This document shows, piece by piece, positions 44,091-58,211 of a DNA stretch of 64,000 nt. The position numbers and the translations under genes were made by a program. The notes beneath the pieces were generated by a model, which ran no database searches, had not been told where the DNA came from, and worked only from the letters and a program-made list of their open reading frames with translations. The stretch is from the NCBI GenBank assembly GCA_021234155.1, contig JAJEKV010000045.1:9101105-9165104 (forward strand), read 5' to 3'. Source of the DNA: Isoetes taiwanensis (taxonomy: Eukaryota; Streptophyta; Lycopodiopsida; Isoetales; Isoetaceae). Position 1 is the first letter of the stretch; each line of letters starts with the position of its first letter.

Positions 44091-47000
44091 TCATGTATAA
44101 AAACGATCGTCTAATGCATCATCAGTAAGTAACGCATTAATCCCTCCCATCTCCTCCTCGTCCATTTCCTTTACCTCCATTCGTTTTAGACATCCCTCTC
44201 TGTAACCCAATATTTCAAGTATATACGCCCCAATCTGGACATCTGGGAGATCAAAGAAATCAACAAGAGTGTAAGCATGCGTACCATGTTTAATGCGAAA
44301 GTCAATGTATGCTGGACAATGAAGAAGCACATGTGCTTCGTCCTCAAGTGCCCCAGTATCACATAACTTACATGATCTAAGCTCATGTGGGATACCATTC
44401 CACCTACCTATCTCAACCCCTAGCCTGTGTGAGCTCAGTCTCATTCTGCATATGGCTTGTCTATATCTAACTGAGATATTTTCCTGAAGGTACCTGGCTC
44501 CCTTTAGCGTAGGGTTGATGCGACTCCTATAAAACTCCTTTTTAACTGCACCTTCTCTCCAGCACAAGCGTGTGACATTTCTCCGAACCCACCCTCGAAT
44601 ATCATCTTTATACGTCCCCAAATCATCCATATACATTCCCCCACCTAGCTAACCAAAGTTCTATGTCTGCAAACCACCCCTTTACACGTGTCTCCTCCAG
44701 GGCCAAGCGTGGGAGGCTATCATCAGGCATAATATAGAGGACTTTATACACATAATGAAGAGTCCTGCAAAGTGCTTCTGCTTCCAGGAAAAACATTCCA
44801 CACTCCACTAAAATCATATCATAAGGCGTTTGCATTTTGATGCCAAGTTCTGATCGAAAAAATCTTTTCTGTATTTTCCCAATTTTCTTCCATCTGTCCA
44901 ATGCCAATCATGGCCCCCAAATTTCACAACCATACAACACAACCGATTGCACTAAAGCAATATACAACTATTTCTTCATATCAAAGTTCCATATATCTGC
45001 TTTCCTACACTTGCGCTGCATTGCATAAAGGGCTTTAAGCCCACCATCTACTTTTTGCTCGGCTGCCAAGTTCCAGTTTGGGCTTTTGTCTACAACCAAG
45101 CCAAGATATTTATAGCTCTCCACCAATTCAACAGGTTCTCCTTTGTACAACACTTTAACATGGTCTACCTTGTTAGCCCCAAACACTACTATTTTGGTCT
45201 TAGCCATATTTACCTTCATGCTTTTCGCATCACAAAAGTGACCCAGAGCATGATGTCTCTGTAAAGCCGCTACACTTCTGGACAGTAGCACAACATCATC
45301 AGCATACAATAAAAGCAAAAGAACATACCCATACACAGTCATGCCATCGCCACCATGTCGTTTAATCCACTCTTCTAATTGATCTATGAAAAGATCAAAA
45401 GCGTAGGTGATAACGGGCAGCCCTGCTTAACCCCCACATTACTCTCAACATGCTCCTCACTAGTGTAAGGAAATGAGAGTCGAATCAGAACCTTATCGTA
45501 CAGCCTCGCAACTGCTTGTCTATAAGCAAGTGGTACCTTGAGCGCTATCATTCTTCCCACAAATGTACTCTTCCTACCATATCAAAGGCTTTAGAAAAGT
45601 CTACAAATAATGCATATAACGGCTTCCTCTTCCCAACCACAGAGTCCATCATTGCTCTCATTGTTACCAAATGGTCGGTCGTAGACTTCTTGATCCTGAA
45701 TCCTGCCTGCCCTTTTGCCCTCACATCATTGGCTTCAGCCCATGCACTAATTTTAGTGTTCAGTATGGTAGAAAAGAGCTTAGCATAAAAGCTACATATC
45801 ATAATCATACGGTAATTGTTGGGATCAGATTCATCACCTGCCTTATGAAGAGGAATGGCCCTATTAATTTGCCATCTATGCGGAAAACCTTCTCGCAAGA
45901 CAGCATTGAACAACTTTAATAGGATTTCTGCCACACTATCTCCTGCCCATTTAAACATTTCAGCCATAATCCCCTCTGCATCAGCAGCCTTACCATTGGA
46001 CAACTTTTGTAACCCATCGGATGTGTCCTCTAAAGAGAAGCACAACTCTTCCCCATACATAACTGCCCATCGATGTATTAATGCCATCTATGTGATACAA
46101 TTTTCTAACATGTTCCATCAGAGTACTAACCTCAATAGATGCGCTTGTTTTTTGAGACGGTTTCAGTCTATTCCAGAACTTTTTGGGGTAGGCAATTAAC
46201 TCTCTGACCATCTGCTCATGCTTCTTATGCAAATATGCTCTTTTCTTCCTTTTGACCATCCTCATATATTCTTTTCTAGCTCGAGACTTTGCACCCCCTC
46301 TTGCCAGTTTAACTTCTCCCTTTGCACCCTGCACTCTCGGTCAAACCAGCCATTGCAAGGCCGCCCTAAACGTTGCCTATTTGAGATGAAACATGTATTG
46401 GCTGACTCCAAAACCATCTGAGTCAGGACATGACTAATGTCTTCTGCTCTAGCTGGCCATGAAATAATGGAAACTAGTTTATCACAACAAGCCTTATACT
46501 CTTCAGATTTTTCATATCTCATAATAGGCTTAATGGATGGTCGTGGTCGTGGCTTAGTATCACTGTCGGGTATACTTGCAAACGAAGGGCAATAAATAAA
46601 GGCTCATGATTAGATTCAATATTGTCCTTCCGGATAGAAAAGCTAGCCACTTGTCTTGTAAAAGAAGGCTTGACCAAAACATAATCTACCACACTCGCCT
46701 CTCTACATGTAAGTGCTCCTGTTCCTGGAAATTTGGTCGTCCCATTATAGATAACCAAATTTAAACCGTTGCATAAAGCCAAAACATGATTACCCTGGGG
46801 AGAAGGCCAACGTACTTTATTTTTCGAATGTCTATCCAACCCAATTTCTGTGAGCTCAACATCGTTTAGCATTTCAACCCATTCTGAATTCCCATCAACA
46901 CTAACTATAGCAGCCTGTCTTTGAGATGTCCTTCCATTAAAATCACCCATTAACAAAATGTCACCCATATCACTAAAGTAAAAAACATCCTGCTCCAACT

Positions 47001-47150
47001 GTGCAAAGGGATCATCTCTGTCCAGCTCACCATTATTATACACAGGGGATCCACGAGGCGGATAATAACATCCAATAATATAAATATTTCCAAATTGTCC
47101 TGGTACAACAATCCAAATGGTCTGAAGAGATGTCTTTGCATAAATAACAT
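44091..47150 (-). pseudogene. LINE D ORF2: endonuclease, RT (YADD intact), zinc knuckle
   Basis: On the minus strand the endonuclease begins at YKGYGSIACFVRN (about 47200), then IIGCYYPPRGSP, MGDILLMGDFNGRTSQ (about 46960) and SVVDYVLV. RT follows: NGKAADAEGIMAEMFKW, GQAGFRIKKSTTDHLV and FVDFSKAFD (46087-45548), GVKQGCPLS (about 45430), LLYADDVVLLSRS (45342-44968) and VNMAKTKIVVFG. The end has CKLCDTGALEDEAHVLLHCP (zinc knuckle, 44636-44091). About five frameshifts or stops interrupt it, so it is inactive, although motif C is intact. The endonuclease N-terminus is missing or out of frame. Confidence 0.85.
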
Positions 47151-47363
47151 TGACTAATGATACAAATTTATTTCTTACAAAACAAGCAATGCTGCCATAT
47201 CCCTTATATCTCCACCTTCTTGCCTTTTCTTATATTTTCAGATTCTTTTTTATCCCTGGTCGTACTTATTTTGGACGTCCCCGTGGCTGTGGAGCCACTT
47301 CTGGTACCAGAGCTTCTATCCGAGTCCTTTCTAGGTTTTGCCATTGTCGCCCACTTACACCTC

Positions 47364-47397
47364 CAGGGGAGGGAGGGAGGGAGGGAGGGAGGGAGGG

Positions 47398-47437
<40 letters not shown>
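47364..47437 (+). repeat. (GGGA)n then (GA)n microsatellite
   Basis: About seven GGGA units run into about 18 GA units. It lies inside LINE D rather than at its 3' end. Confidence 0.9.
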
Positions 47438-47439
<2 letters not shown>

Positions 47440-47790
47440 TATCTTTGATATGAAACTCTTGTAACAAAATCAGATGACTTCCAAGCACCATGATTAGCCT
47501 GAGGCCGAGGAACTACATTAGGACTGGAACATATACCTATTTGATGCAAATTTCCATTAACTTTTGCTTCCTTAGTCTCAATGCTTTGCAATGGAGGAAA
47601 ATCCCCTTCTTCAAGGACCACTAGAGCAGCCACAACCGAAGGCAAAGAACTTCCAATTGTATTATTCACCCCTTTTTCCACTACAACTGGGAGGTCATAT
47701 ATCACCAAGCTGGCGGTAAACTCACGCTGTTTTGCCCCTACCTTGGATGAGGTAGTATTTGTCTTCCCCATCTTTATCAAAGGTGGCTGA

Positions 47791-49485
47791 AATCAAACAG
47801 GCTCAAATTCGGCCCCTATCCTGAAAGCAAACCCAACAAACTTGATATCAACAAGAGCACTCGGAACAAGCTTTCCAACGAGCTAAAGATCATTGAAGAC
47901 GGTGCCCGGATGCTCTAGCTACAAGAAGAATACCGGCAGCCCTAAGCACTATAGTTACGAGCGACCATCCTCCTCCTACTCACCTGGGGTGTCTGTGATT
48001 TTCTTTTTGTTTTTTCTTTGCATTGTTGTCAAGTGCTACTCTTATTTTTAACTTGTGGAATAACTTGTGCAAGCCCCGAACATGCCAAAATTCTTTTCCA
48101 TAACATAGACCATTACCCGTCACACTTATAACTAAATTTCCCCTACACCGCTTTTGTTTGCGTGCATATTTACAAGGGAGGTGGCGTAGGGTAGTGAGAT
48201 CCCCTTATTTTTTTCTTGCACAATACAATACACGTATCAAATTCACACCATTAAGTACATTTGCTTCGAACCTTATAGTATCTCACTAATCTTGCTATAC
48301 GATATGCTTAGGTGCATACTCCACAAACCAAGATTGTTATCTATGACCCAAAATTAGGCATAAATTTTGAATACGCCCATCCAATAGATCTCGATGCCCA
48401 AAGACACCCCTCGCGTAAATATGCACCCAAACAAAAGCTAACCATCTGCAGAGTGGTTTAAGATGTTCTCACCTACAAATCACTCTTCATAAATCGTTTC
48501 TAAATCTTAAGTGTTCACATTGATCATTATATGAGGGGGATGCCAAAACTGTTTTCAAAATTTAAAAATTCGAATTTAGGCATTCCTGTTTCGATTCATC
48601 CCCCTTCTAAATTTTAGGCCCACATTCCCCTTCTAATCCCCTTCTGGGTAACTATGGTAGAAGTATGTTTATTATCCTTACTCATTGAGCCATGCTTGAC
48701 AAATTTCATGCCAATCAACATGGCCATAGGTTTTCGTCAATAAGGAGTAAGAAATTTGATGTTGAGGACCAATCAATTGGGTTTGAAAATGAAAATATAA
48801 AGCACGTTTGCTTTTTTTGATGTGAGGAGACATTTGTTAAATCAATATTTTGTTATAAAATATAAAATTAAAATCAATATATATCGCTATGTAAGACGAG
48901 AATTATATGTGAGGAACAATTTAAACTACCAAATGGGCAACCATAAATTATATAAGATCTTGCCACACTTTATATTTTGTGGTGTGTGAAATATTTTTAA
49001 GTCTTTAAGAAATTTGACACATTTTCTCAAACTAGGAGATGAACCAGTAATAAGGGGCAAGGAAAGGTTGTAATTAGAACAAATTTCTTACTTAAAACAC
49101 ATGAAAATGATGCTGGTGTAAGGTATCCCGTGGACTTCTATAGGAAAAATGCATAAAAATTGACCATGATATGGCCCCATGAAATGTCTATTTACCTAGA
49201 AACAAAAAGAATAATGAAAAGCCCCTATTGTGGATCAAGATTGGATGGTCACTACAAAAACCCGAACCCAAGTTTTGATCCATTTTATGCAATGGTTGAG
49301 ATTTAGATACAAAAAAAGAAAAAAAGGAAATCTAATCTATTTTTGCACGGTTTATAATGGCCATGGTCCGTTATTGGTGACCCTCCCCCTAATAGTTCTA
49401 TTATGACACATTTCTCGTAAAACAATGTCTATTTGGTACAATTTTTTACCATTAACCCCTCCACGGGCATCAAAAGAACACACTA
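47791..49485. other. AT-rich intergenic, no gene seen
   Basis: No coding motif, RNA gene or terminal repeat was recognised. Confidence 0.4.
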
Positions 49486-49618
49486 GCCCCCTCAAAACCT
49501 TTCGGGGCGGCGTTTTTTTTTTAAAGCGGGTAGTAATAGATCTGTTGCGCTCTCTCTTTTGGGTCCATAAACCAATTGGTCTCCGTGGATGATAAAAGCA
49601 TATTCTATTCTATTAATG
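49486..49618 (+). mobile_element. solo LINE 3' end with (ATTCT)n tail
   Basis: The plus strand has CTCAAAACCTTTCGGGGCGG, then GGGTCCATAAACCAATTGGT (AACCAATTGGT hairpin), then CTCCGTGGATGATAAAAGC and ATTCT units. This is the same layout as the other LINE termini. No coding sequence precedes it. Confidence 0.7.
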
Positions 49619-49799
49619 GTAAGTTACTTATGGAAAAAGATTTATAATGAATTGAATTATTTTTATGGCGGTAGATTAATTATGGTATATTGTGTTAGTG
49701 GGTAGTGTTCTTGGGCAGTCTTCTTTATATGTAATTAAAAAGTTTCTAGTGAATTGAACTAAATTTTATATACAATAAAATTGGAAAGCAATGCCACCC

Positions 49800-49800
49800 C

Positions 49801-49834
<34 letters not shown>

Positions 49835-50000
49835 AAAAAAGAAAAAAAGAGAAAAGAGAAAAGAGAAAAGAGAAAAGAGAAAAGAGAGAAGAGAGAAGAG
49901 AGAAGAGAGAAGAGAGAAGAGAGAAGAAAGAAGAAAGAAGAAAGAAGAAAGAAGAAAGAAGAAAGAAGAAAGAAGAAAGAAGAAAGAAAAAAGAAAAAAC
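49800..50000 (+). repeat. 200-bp polypurine tract with graded repeat units
   Basis: A run of about 31 A gives way to AAAAAAG, then AAAAGAG, then AAGAGAG, then AAGAAAG units, all purine on the plus strand. It is mirror-symmetric enough to allow intramolecular triplex DNA, and is prone to length error. It follows CCACCCCC and may be an expanded retroposon tail. Confidence 0.9.
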
Positions 50001-52762
50001 CTTCCTAATTTTTTTTGAAGGATTTCACTATTGTTTGAAACTTTACGTGTTTACTCCCAGTTCTAGGGGTTCCTTTTAAGAGATGACACATTGCACTTTT
50101 AGGCTATCAACACGTATTCTTGAAATCTATGCACATCATGTGTCCTTCCAGATGAAACAAGTTGATCTTGACCTTCTGTCATTGCCATCTCTCGTTTTTC
50201 CCACTTCAAACATATTTTCTACTTTTAGTAGATCTGTCATGATATATAGCATCTAACAAATGATTCCTTTCAGTACCAGAACAGTGAAATAGGCACAAAT
50301 CACGAAAGATACTAATGTGAAAAATTTGAGTATGTTATTTGATTATTGATCAGTATTCACTTCTACTTCCCTTCCTTATTCCTTTCGGTGCTGTTGATAA
50401 TTTCAAGTAAGAGCAATAAACGAGATGGTATGGCTTGAATGATTTCCATATTGTATTCTCACTTCCTAAATATTGCGCTTTGGTTCTCTTATTGCACGGA
50501 CAAAGAACATTGAGATTCTTTAGAAGTGTTAGACTTTTACAACCTTTACGTAGCTAGTGGAATATTTACTATATATGAATTTACATACTATAGTCCTTTA
50601 TCATATCCCTCCTCCAAAAAGAAGAGGGGGGAAAGAATGGAAAGGAAGTTGTTTTGATGTTCCTTTGTTGGGAGAAGGGACAATGAAATTGGCAATCACT
50701 AAATGATCATTCATCATTAAATAATAATGCAAATCAGATGTGATTTGCTGACGGCTTGGACGTAAAACTCGGTGGCACCAGTAGTGGCTCATTCATTAAT
50801 GCAGAGTCCTTGAATGGCATATGGTAAGTTTCAAGGTATTAGGTTTCTTTGCGGCTTTACCTAGCTCTCATCCTTCAAGCCACGATTGGAATTTGCAATC
50901 AAACTTTATGTAATAATTGCTTCGCATTGGCCTGTTCTTCTTGTCTTGGATCTTCCCACCCTTATTGCGGTTGTTTTGACAAAGACAACGCCTTCAAAGG
51001 TTATGTGTTGTGTGTCTAAGCTATTTTAGAGGTCGTAGAAATTTCGAAACGTTATTTTGATTGCTTATAGCAAGACCTAGTCCCTTCCCCCTCCTAGCAG
51101 CTGGAGCGGGAAATGTGATTTTTTCAAACCTTACATAGTGATTCTTGATGGTTCACAAAACAAAGAACATGTGATAGAAGACCTAAAACACACCTAATAT
51201 TGCTCTACGTGGCAAATGCCTGGTGGAACATCCTCCACCGGAATACCTTGGTGTGACCCGGACCTGCAACCTCAAATCTAGAGAACAAAGTCGAGAAAAG
51301 AATGCTAATATACATCTCTTGGAGAGATCAGAACATAGCTTTCATATAAATTAGAGTACAAGAAGCAGCGCCTAGCTTATGTTAGCGAATTAAAGGTGAC
51401 ACTTAAATCAATGATTTGGCTAAATGAGCTTGCGCTTTTGACTCCTAAAGGGATATGACTTGTTAAATGACAAGTGGTAGAGTGCATGTTAGAGTGCAGC
51501 AGACTACAGATCCAATTTCTCTTGCCTCTCTTTCAAGTCCTAGTTGCGATCACATTTTGGTGGAGATAAGGCCTTGCGCTTGGAATCCACAACATTCTAT
51601 TGCATAGCTCATATACAGTCCCAAATAGCCTAGGGACTGCTAGATCCACTATCCGGCCCCCATCCCAGTCGAGTACACTACTAGATCTCATATAGGAAGG
51701 GAGAAACTTTATACCCTCTTAGAAACAATCCATCAGGGTACTAATTTCCCAGCTTATCTATTGACTGTATCACAGCCTAATTGTAATTAGTGACATCTTG
51801 GTGAGTTGAGACATAAGGCTCTAGAAACCAGACCGGTAAGTTCTAGGCTTGCCATTTATAAGAAATATTCTACATTTGTGCATCCTCGTTTTTAAGGCCA
51901 GAGTGCCACGCGCCAGGTGGGTAATGACTTGAAAGCCATAGTATCAAGGATCTACTCTTAGAGTATGCAAGGTCTACTACTACTGATTTTCATGCAGGGT
52001 ATAAGATCTTCCTATCTGTTATCATCATCTGTTAGACATTATAATTTTGTTTTATTTATTTATAATGGTTGTTCTGAGGCCCCTCTTTTCTTGAGGTTTA
52101 TCATGTAACATTTGTCAATATAATGTTTTTGAAATATAACCTTTCTTATTATGAATTTCTTATGTAAATAAAGCACTTGTAATATCAGTATTGAGCATTG
52201 TTCAACATTATTTCTTTTGTTCTTTCTCATGTAATCGATGCCTTACATGCTCCATTCTGGGTTGCTATCGAACATTTTCTTTAAGGGCTATAGGTTTCTA
52301 AGTTCATTTCTTCCATTGCTAATGAGATCAGTCTCCACTTATAACACTCTATAACCATGGCACTACTAAGACTATGTAGCAAGGCCCATTCATCGTGATT
52401 TGCCTCAAACAATTGTTGTTCAGAGTGGGCACATGTTTTCTCTCTTCAAGTTGTGCTTGATGAATGGTTCAGAGTTAGCTCTCATGTTTCTTGAGGCCCC
52501 TATCTTTGCCCAACATCGTAGGGCTCACCAGCAGATTCCTTCCAACAACTTCTATTACACCTCATGCTCCTAGTTAATCTTCCACTTCAATGGATTTCTT
52601 TTGGCCTTCTGTGATCTTCTCTACTTCTGTTCCAACCGCAGTTCTTGCCCCTCAATTATTGGACCAGTAAAGGAAAAGATTGGCTGAGATTCAGAGATCA
52701 CAAGAGCAAGGTGAAGAGGTCCATCGGAAGTACAAAGACACCGATTGCTATGGCACCCACCC
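50001..52762. other. intergenic, no gene recognised
   Basis: Only short frames occur. A Gln/Lys/Glu-rich stretch near 52650-52760 (AEIQRSQEQGEEVHRKYKD in one frame) could be part of a decayed coding sequence interrupted by the LTR element at 52768. Confidence 0.35.
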
Positions 52763-52767
52763 TCCAC

Positions 52768-54404
52768 TGTGACGGGCCTGGCCAGTTAACCTTTATGGTA
52801 ACTGGAGATCCCGTCAATCTCGACCATTGGATCTACTTAAGCTTAAAAACTTAAGAAACTCATGCATCCACAACAATAACACTTAGGTAAAGAATCTAAT
52901 CTTTGTACATATTCTAAGGTTCCAAACATGTACTTGCCCATTACTCAGCAATATCCCTGCACACTATGAATGAGCTTAATAATTGTAACTTCAAGCCCAT
53001 ATATAATAATAATAATAGTAATAATAATCAAGTTTATTGAATAGCAATCCACACACTTCTACTCTCGCCTCTCCGAAGCTTGGCTACTTTCCGGAGCATC
53101 TCACACCTCTGCTTACACCATCAACCACGGGGTTAGTCACACGGACTAAGTGGGGATCGGGGATCTAGGATATCTAGCATCAACAATACAAAGCATTAAC
53201 CTAGAACAACAGCCTAACCTTACCGTAGCCTCGCCCCTGCAATCCAAGTAACTAGTCCAACAAGCATGACCAATGTAACTTAATTCCAACAAAGACGACC
53301 ACATATATAATAACCAAGCAATCATAGCATCAACATTGCAACCAATATTCCTCTGGGTCTGAGCAAGGTCAACTCGGCTGATCAGGCCAGTGACATAGAG
53401 GCGGGGTAACCTCGTGTGTACACACCCATCCACGCTGCGTCCAGCATTGGAGGACCACTTAACTGTGCATGACGTTGTACCATACGGTACCAACGCCCGA
53501 TGTTCAAATAATACCATTACATAGCACTGTGCAATAACCGCGAGTCTAGACCATCGCACCTAGACTCCGGCCCCAGAGGTCTATATCAAAGAATTATACT
53601 ACACATAGATCACAATACTATGAATTCCACCCAATATCAACTAGGCACATTTCCATATCAAATTTACCTTAGAAATTCCATAATTTACACCTCATGCAAC
53701 AAAGGAAATCCAGTTATACGCTCATATAAACATTACTATCTCTACCATGCAACATGCAATGCCCGGTGCTTAAGCAAAATACAACCTTCACTAATATCTT
53801 ATTACTTTTGACTAGATCAACTTCCCTCAAATTACTACCTATAACCTTAATGACGGTGGCTTCCATAACCCTGCTAACTAGTTTATTAAATTGGTTAATA
53901 TGCTCGCTATCCATTAACCATGCATGCCTATTCATGACCATGCTCATATGATTTAACTCCAAGTTTATACTATGTTCAAAGCAATCATTATTAAATCAAC
54001 ACAGCTATACAAACACTAGAAAACCCCGTGTGTAAGGCTTGATCCCCACCGGAAATCCCGCTTTGCTTCTTTTCGCACTCCTAGCAACGCCCCGGATCTC
54101 TGCATACAACTCGCTCCTTCAAAATCCATTTGCAATCTATCTCCTTCCGAATGCTCCACTATCACATAAAAGACTTCTTTTCCATGGAAAACTCCTTCCC
54201 CAAGAAATCAAGAATAATATTGTTACGCTTATATAACCTAGCAATGCCCTTGCATGCATGCATGCACACACTGCATGCATGGACACATTGCATGCATGTA
54301 TTCCTAGCACATAATCATTTATTTTACCATTGAAAATGCACTCTTATATAATGGCAACATTACTTACATCTTAATGTTGGTGCTAAATTGCTAGGTCCGT
54401 TACA
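52768..54404 (-). repeat. LTR (3') of the 5.4-kb element
   Basis: It pairs with 56577-58211. A 570-bp block (53435-54010 against 57245-57820) looks identical; differences sit in CG-rich patches. It includes an AAT-type microsatellite (about 53003-53031) and ATGCATGC words (about 54250). Confidence 0.95.
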
Positions 54405-56576
54405 GTCTCTCCTCCAAAAATTCAACCCATGTCCTCATGGGTGCATCTTAAAGCACTCATGAAAAATCTAGTTTGTATCTCCCTTTGTGACATCTTTCTT
54501 GGAACAAACCCAACCATTGATCTAATATTTTTTTTTCTTTTTATAGTCTGCCTCCTTAATTCCTCGGGTCTCTTCCCTTTATGCCTCCACATCTTAATCC
54601 TCAATTCAACATACTCCCAAATGAATACAATTTTGTTTCTTAGAACTGACCCATCCTTGTCAAACACAATTGCTTAGCCTTCCAATCCAAGATGATGCCT
54701 CTCCAAACTTGAAAGTTCAAAGCTAGCTTCATACAAGTAATTTAAGCTAAAGGAAAGATATATATTAGATAGCTCCAATGCAGGACCCTTCTAAGATTCA
54801 ATTTAACATACCGCCGAGTCTAGAACTAACTCAAATATTATGAGTATACTACATATCCAATTCAATATAATAAATGTAATGCAGTTAATGCAACTTTTCA
54901 TAAAGAAGGTACGTGCCATAGAAAAAAAAACCCACCATTCCAAAGAGATACTCAGGTCAAACTAGATATGTAATCTCTCGAGACTTCTTGGGTGGCCAAA
55001 TCCAAAAAGTAACAAGCAAAATACATAATCAAGTCCCCCCAGTCTGGGTATCTTATAGCTAGGTAACATACTTTAGTTGATACAAGGGATCCCATACTAA
55101 TTATAACCCATGGTACAGGGAATTCCTCTACGAGTTCATCCAATGACATTGAAGTATCCTAGGCTACACACTTGGCCTCTATATTTAGCCTACTCCCATA
55201 CATATTACCCCATCACACTGGTTAGTCTTTCAACAGGATTTTATAGGCATCAATTGCCGTTAATTTCAATGAAGCTCTTACTTCATGTATTTCGTTCACA
55301 ACTTCAATCCTTTGACTGTATCCTTAATCAAGTAATGCAATCATCATCCCTCCATTAATTTACAATCACTTCTAGCATGCCAAATAATTACAATACATGG
55401 AAGCACCATTACTAGATGTGCTTACAACTCTTTTGTTACATTCCAAGATTTTCAAAAATGGCACTTCCCCATATCTATACATTCCCCTCTGCCTTTATCT
55501 CATGTCTGGGCTTTATCTGACAACTCTTTCGTTCAACTTCATGGTTTACCTACTACCACGATTAAATATGTTATTCCTCTATTCATCATCTTCTTCTTCC
55601 TTATCCATAAGATAGATAACTGTTCAATCTTGGCCAATCAATTCTTCAATCTGCCATAATTTAAGTGGATATCATTCTCTAAATATAAATGCGTAACCTG
55701 ACCACTTTGTTCCATTAAGTGCTTTCTTATACTTCAAGAATTTTTTTTGCAAGGCCAAGAACTTTTTCAAGGCTATCACCGACTATTCTAGCCATAACCC
55801 TAAGGCCAACAACTTTATAGATCTCAAGTAGGACCATGATGTAATCATGACATTTCCTTCTATGTCACACATCTGCTATTTACACATGAGCTTCAATCTG
55901 ACTATCATGCCAATCTTATTTTATAACCATATCTAAGCTTTCTCAAAACTTGTCTTACAACCACCGTGTTATAACCTTATCCAACCATAGCCTGAATGCT
56001 ATCAACTTAGCAACTTATTGTTATTTTACCACTAGATAGCAATATATAGATGCTGCCTGGTTTTCTCAATTTTTAGCTTCAAAAGGATGCACCTAACATC
56101 ACATCAAGAATCTTATTCATCCGATATGGTGAGATGAACCTTCCCTGAATATCATAGGCATTATATATCATGCACTGCTTATTCCAAATTTTCTTGCCAC
56201 CAGAGTATACTACTATGAGATCACATCTACACTATAAGGAGTGGTTACCAAAGTGAAACGCAATATCTGTAGCTTAGTCTCCCTCAAGCATCACTTCCAT
56301 GCTATGCGCACATTGGGAACCCTAAATCAAAGTTAGCCCCTTGATAACGTACATTTTCTAGCTTATCTGCTTTGCAAGATAGAAAATCAACCAAGATTAT
56401 AGAAATATCATGTAATCAATTTCACATACCTTCATAAAACAATTTGTCACGCCTCCTCTGAGGCCATCATCTCCACATAATACTATTAGCATAATCCAAC
56501 AACCTCAACTTGAATCTAGACTTCGCCATCATACATCCAAGGATCCAACTATGCTCGATATTAAGCTGTGGCGGGG
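54405..56576 (-). other. internal region of the 5.4-kb LTR element
   Basis: AT-rich and without recognised domains. An 81-codon minus-strand basic ORF (54667-54422: KMWRHKGKRPEELRRQTIKR region) lies next to the polypurine tract. It could be an ORF remnant or chance. Confidence 0.5.
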
Positions 56577-58211
56577 CCCGCCGCTTAACCTTTATGGTAA
56601 CTGGAGATCCCGTCAATCTCGACCATTGGATCTACTTAAGCTTAAAAACTTAAGAAACTCATGCATCCACAACAATAACACTTAGGTAAAGAATCTAATC
56701 TTTGTACATATTCTAAGGTTCCAAACATGTACTTGCCCATTACTCAAAGAATATCCACGCACACTATGAATGAGCTTAATAATTGTAACTTCAAGCCCAT
56801 ATATAATAATAATAATAGTAATAATAATCAAGTTTATTGAATAGCAATCCACACACTTCTACTCTACCTCTCGAAGCTTGGCTACTTTCCAGGAGCATCT
56901 CACACCTCTGCTTACACCATCAACCACGGGGGTTAGTCACCCCGGACTAAGTGGGGATCGGGGATCTAGGATATCTAGCATCAACAATACAAAGCATTAA
57001 CCTAGAACAACAGACCTAACCTTACCGTAGCCTGCGCCCACGCAATCCAAGTAACTAGTCCAACAAGCATGACCAATGTAACTTAATTCCAACAAAGACG
57101 ACCACATATATAATAACCAAGCAATCATAGCATCAACATTGCAACCAATATTCCTCTGGTCCGAGCAAGGTCAACTTCGGTTGATCGGGCCCGGTGACAT
57201 AGAGGCGGGTAACCTCGTGTGTACACACCATCCACGCCAGCTGCGTCCAGCATTGGAGGACCACTTAACTGTGCATGACGTTGTACCATACGGTACCAAC
57301 GCCCGATGTTCAAATAATACCATTACATAGCACTGTGCAATAACCGCGAGTCTAGACCATCGCACCTAGACTCCGGCCCCAGAGGTCTATATCAAAGAAT
57401 TATACTACACATAGATCACAATACTATGAATTCCACCCAATATCAACTAGGCACATTTCCATATCAAATTTACCTTAGAAATTCCATAATTTACACCTCA
57501 TGCAACAAAGGAAATCCAGTTATACGCTCATATAAACATTACTATCTCTACCATGCAACATGCAATGCCCGGTGCTTAAGCAAAATACAACCTTCACTAA
57601 TATCTTATTACTTTTGACTAGATCAACTTCCCTCAAATTACTACCTATAACCTTAATGACGGTGGCTTCCATAACCCTGCTAACTAGTTTATTAAATTGG
57701 TTAATATGCTCGCTATCCATTAACCATGCATGCCTATTCATGACCATGCTCATATGATTTAACTCCAAGTTTATACTATGTTCAAAGCAATCATTATTAA
57801 ATCAACACAGCTATACAAACACTAGAAAACCCCAGGTGTAAGGCTTGATCCCCACCTGGAAATCCCGCTTGCTTCTTCTGCACTCCTAGCAACGCTCCCA
57901 GATCTCTGCATACAACTCGCTCCTTCAGCAATCCATTTGCAATCTATCTCCTTCCGAATGCTCCACTATCACATAAAAGACTTCTTTTCCATGGAAAACT
58001 CCTTCCCCAAGAAATCAAGAATAATATTGTTACGCTTATATAACCTAGCAATGCCCTTGCATGCATGCATGCACACACTGCATGCATGGACACATTGCAT
58101 GCATGTATTCCTAGCACATAATCATTTATTTTACCATTGAAAATGCACTCTTATATAATGGCAACATTACTTACATCTTAATGTTGGTGCTAAATTGCTA
58201 GGTCCGTTACA
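56577..58211 (-). repeat. LTR (5') of the 5.4-kb element
   Basis: Partner of 52768-54404, followed by the TCCAC target duplication. Confidence 0.95.

Larger units (their letters stand above)
52768..58211 (-). mobile_element. second LTR retrotransposon, 5.4 kb, no recognisable pol
   Basis: LTRs are 52768-54404 and 56577-58211 (1637 and 1635 bp), starting TGTG(A/G)CGG and ending CCGTTACA. The element is flanked by perfect TCCAC duplications (52763-52767 and 58212-58216). GTCTCTCCTCC just inside the left LTR is a polypurine tract on the minus strand, and ATCGAGCAT next to the right LTR is a weak primer binding site, so the element is minus-strand. The 2172-bp interior has no gag, RT or integrase motif by eye. 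It may be a LARD-like non-autonomous element; LTR ends resemble those of the 24-38 kb chromovirus type. Confidence 0.92.

Noticed and set aside
49781-50018. Lys/Glu-rich ORFs
   Set aside because: They are translations of the purine tract starting in an A31 run.
52768-58211. Segmental duplication of a 1.6-kb sequence
   Set aside because: TG...CA termini, 5-bp target duplications and a polypurine tract show the copies are LTRs of one element.
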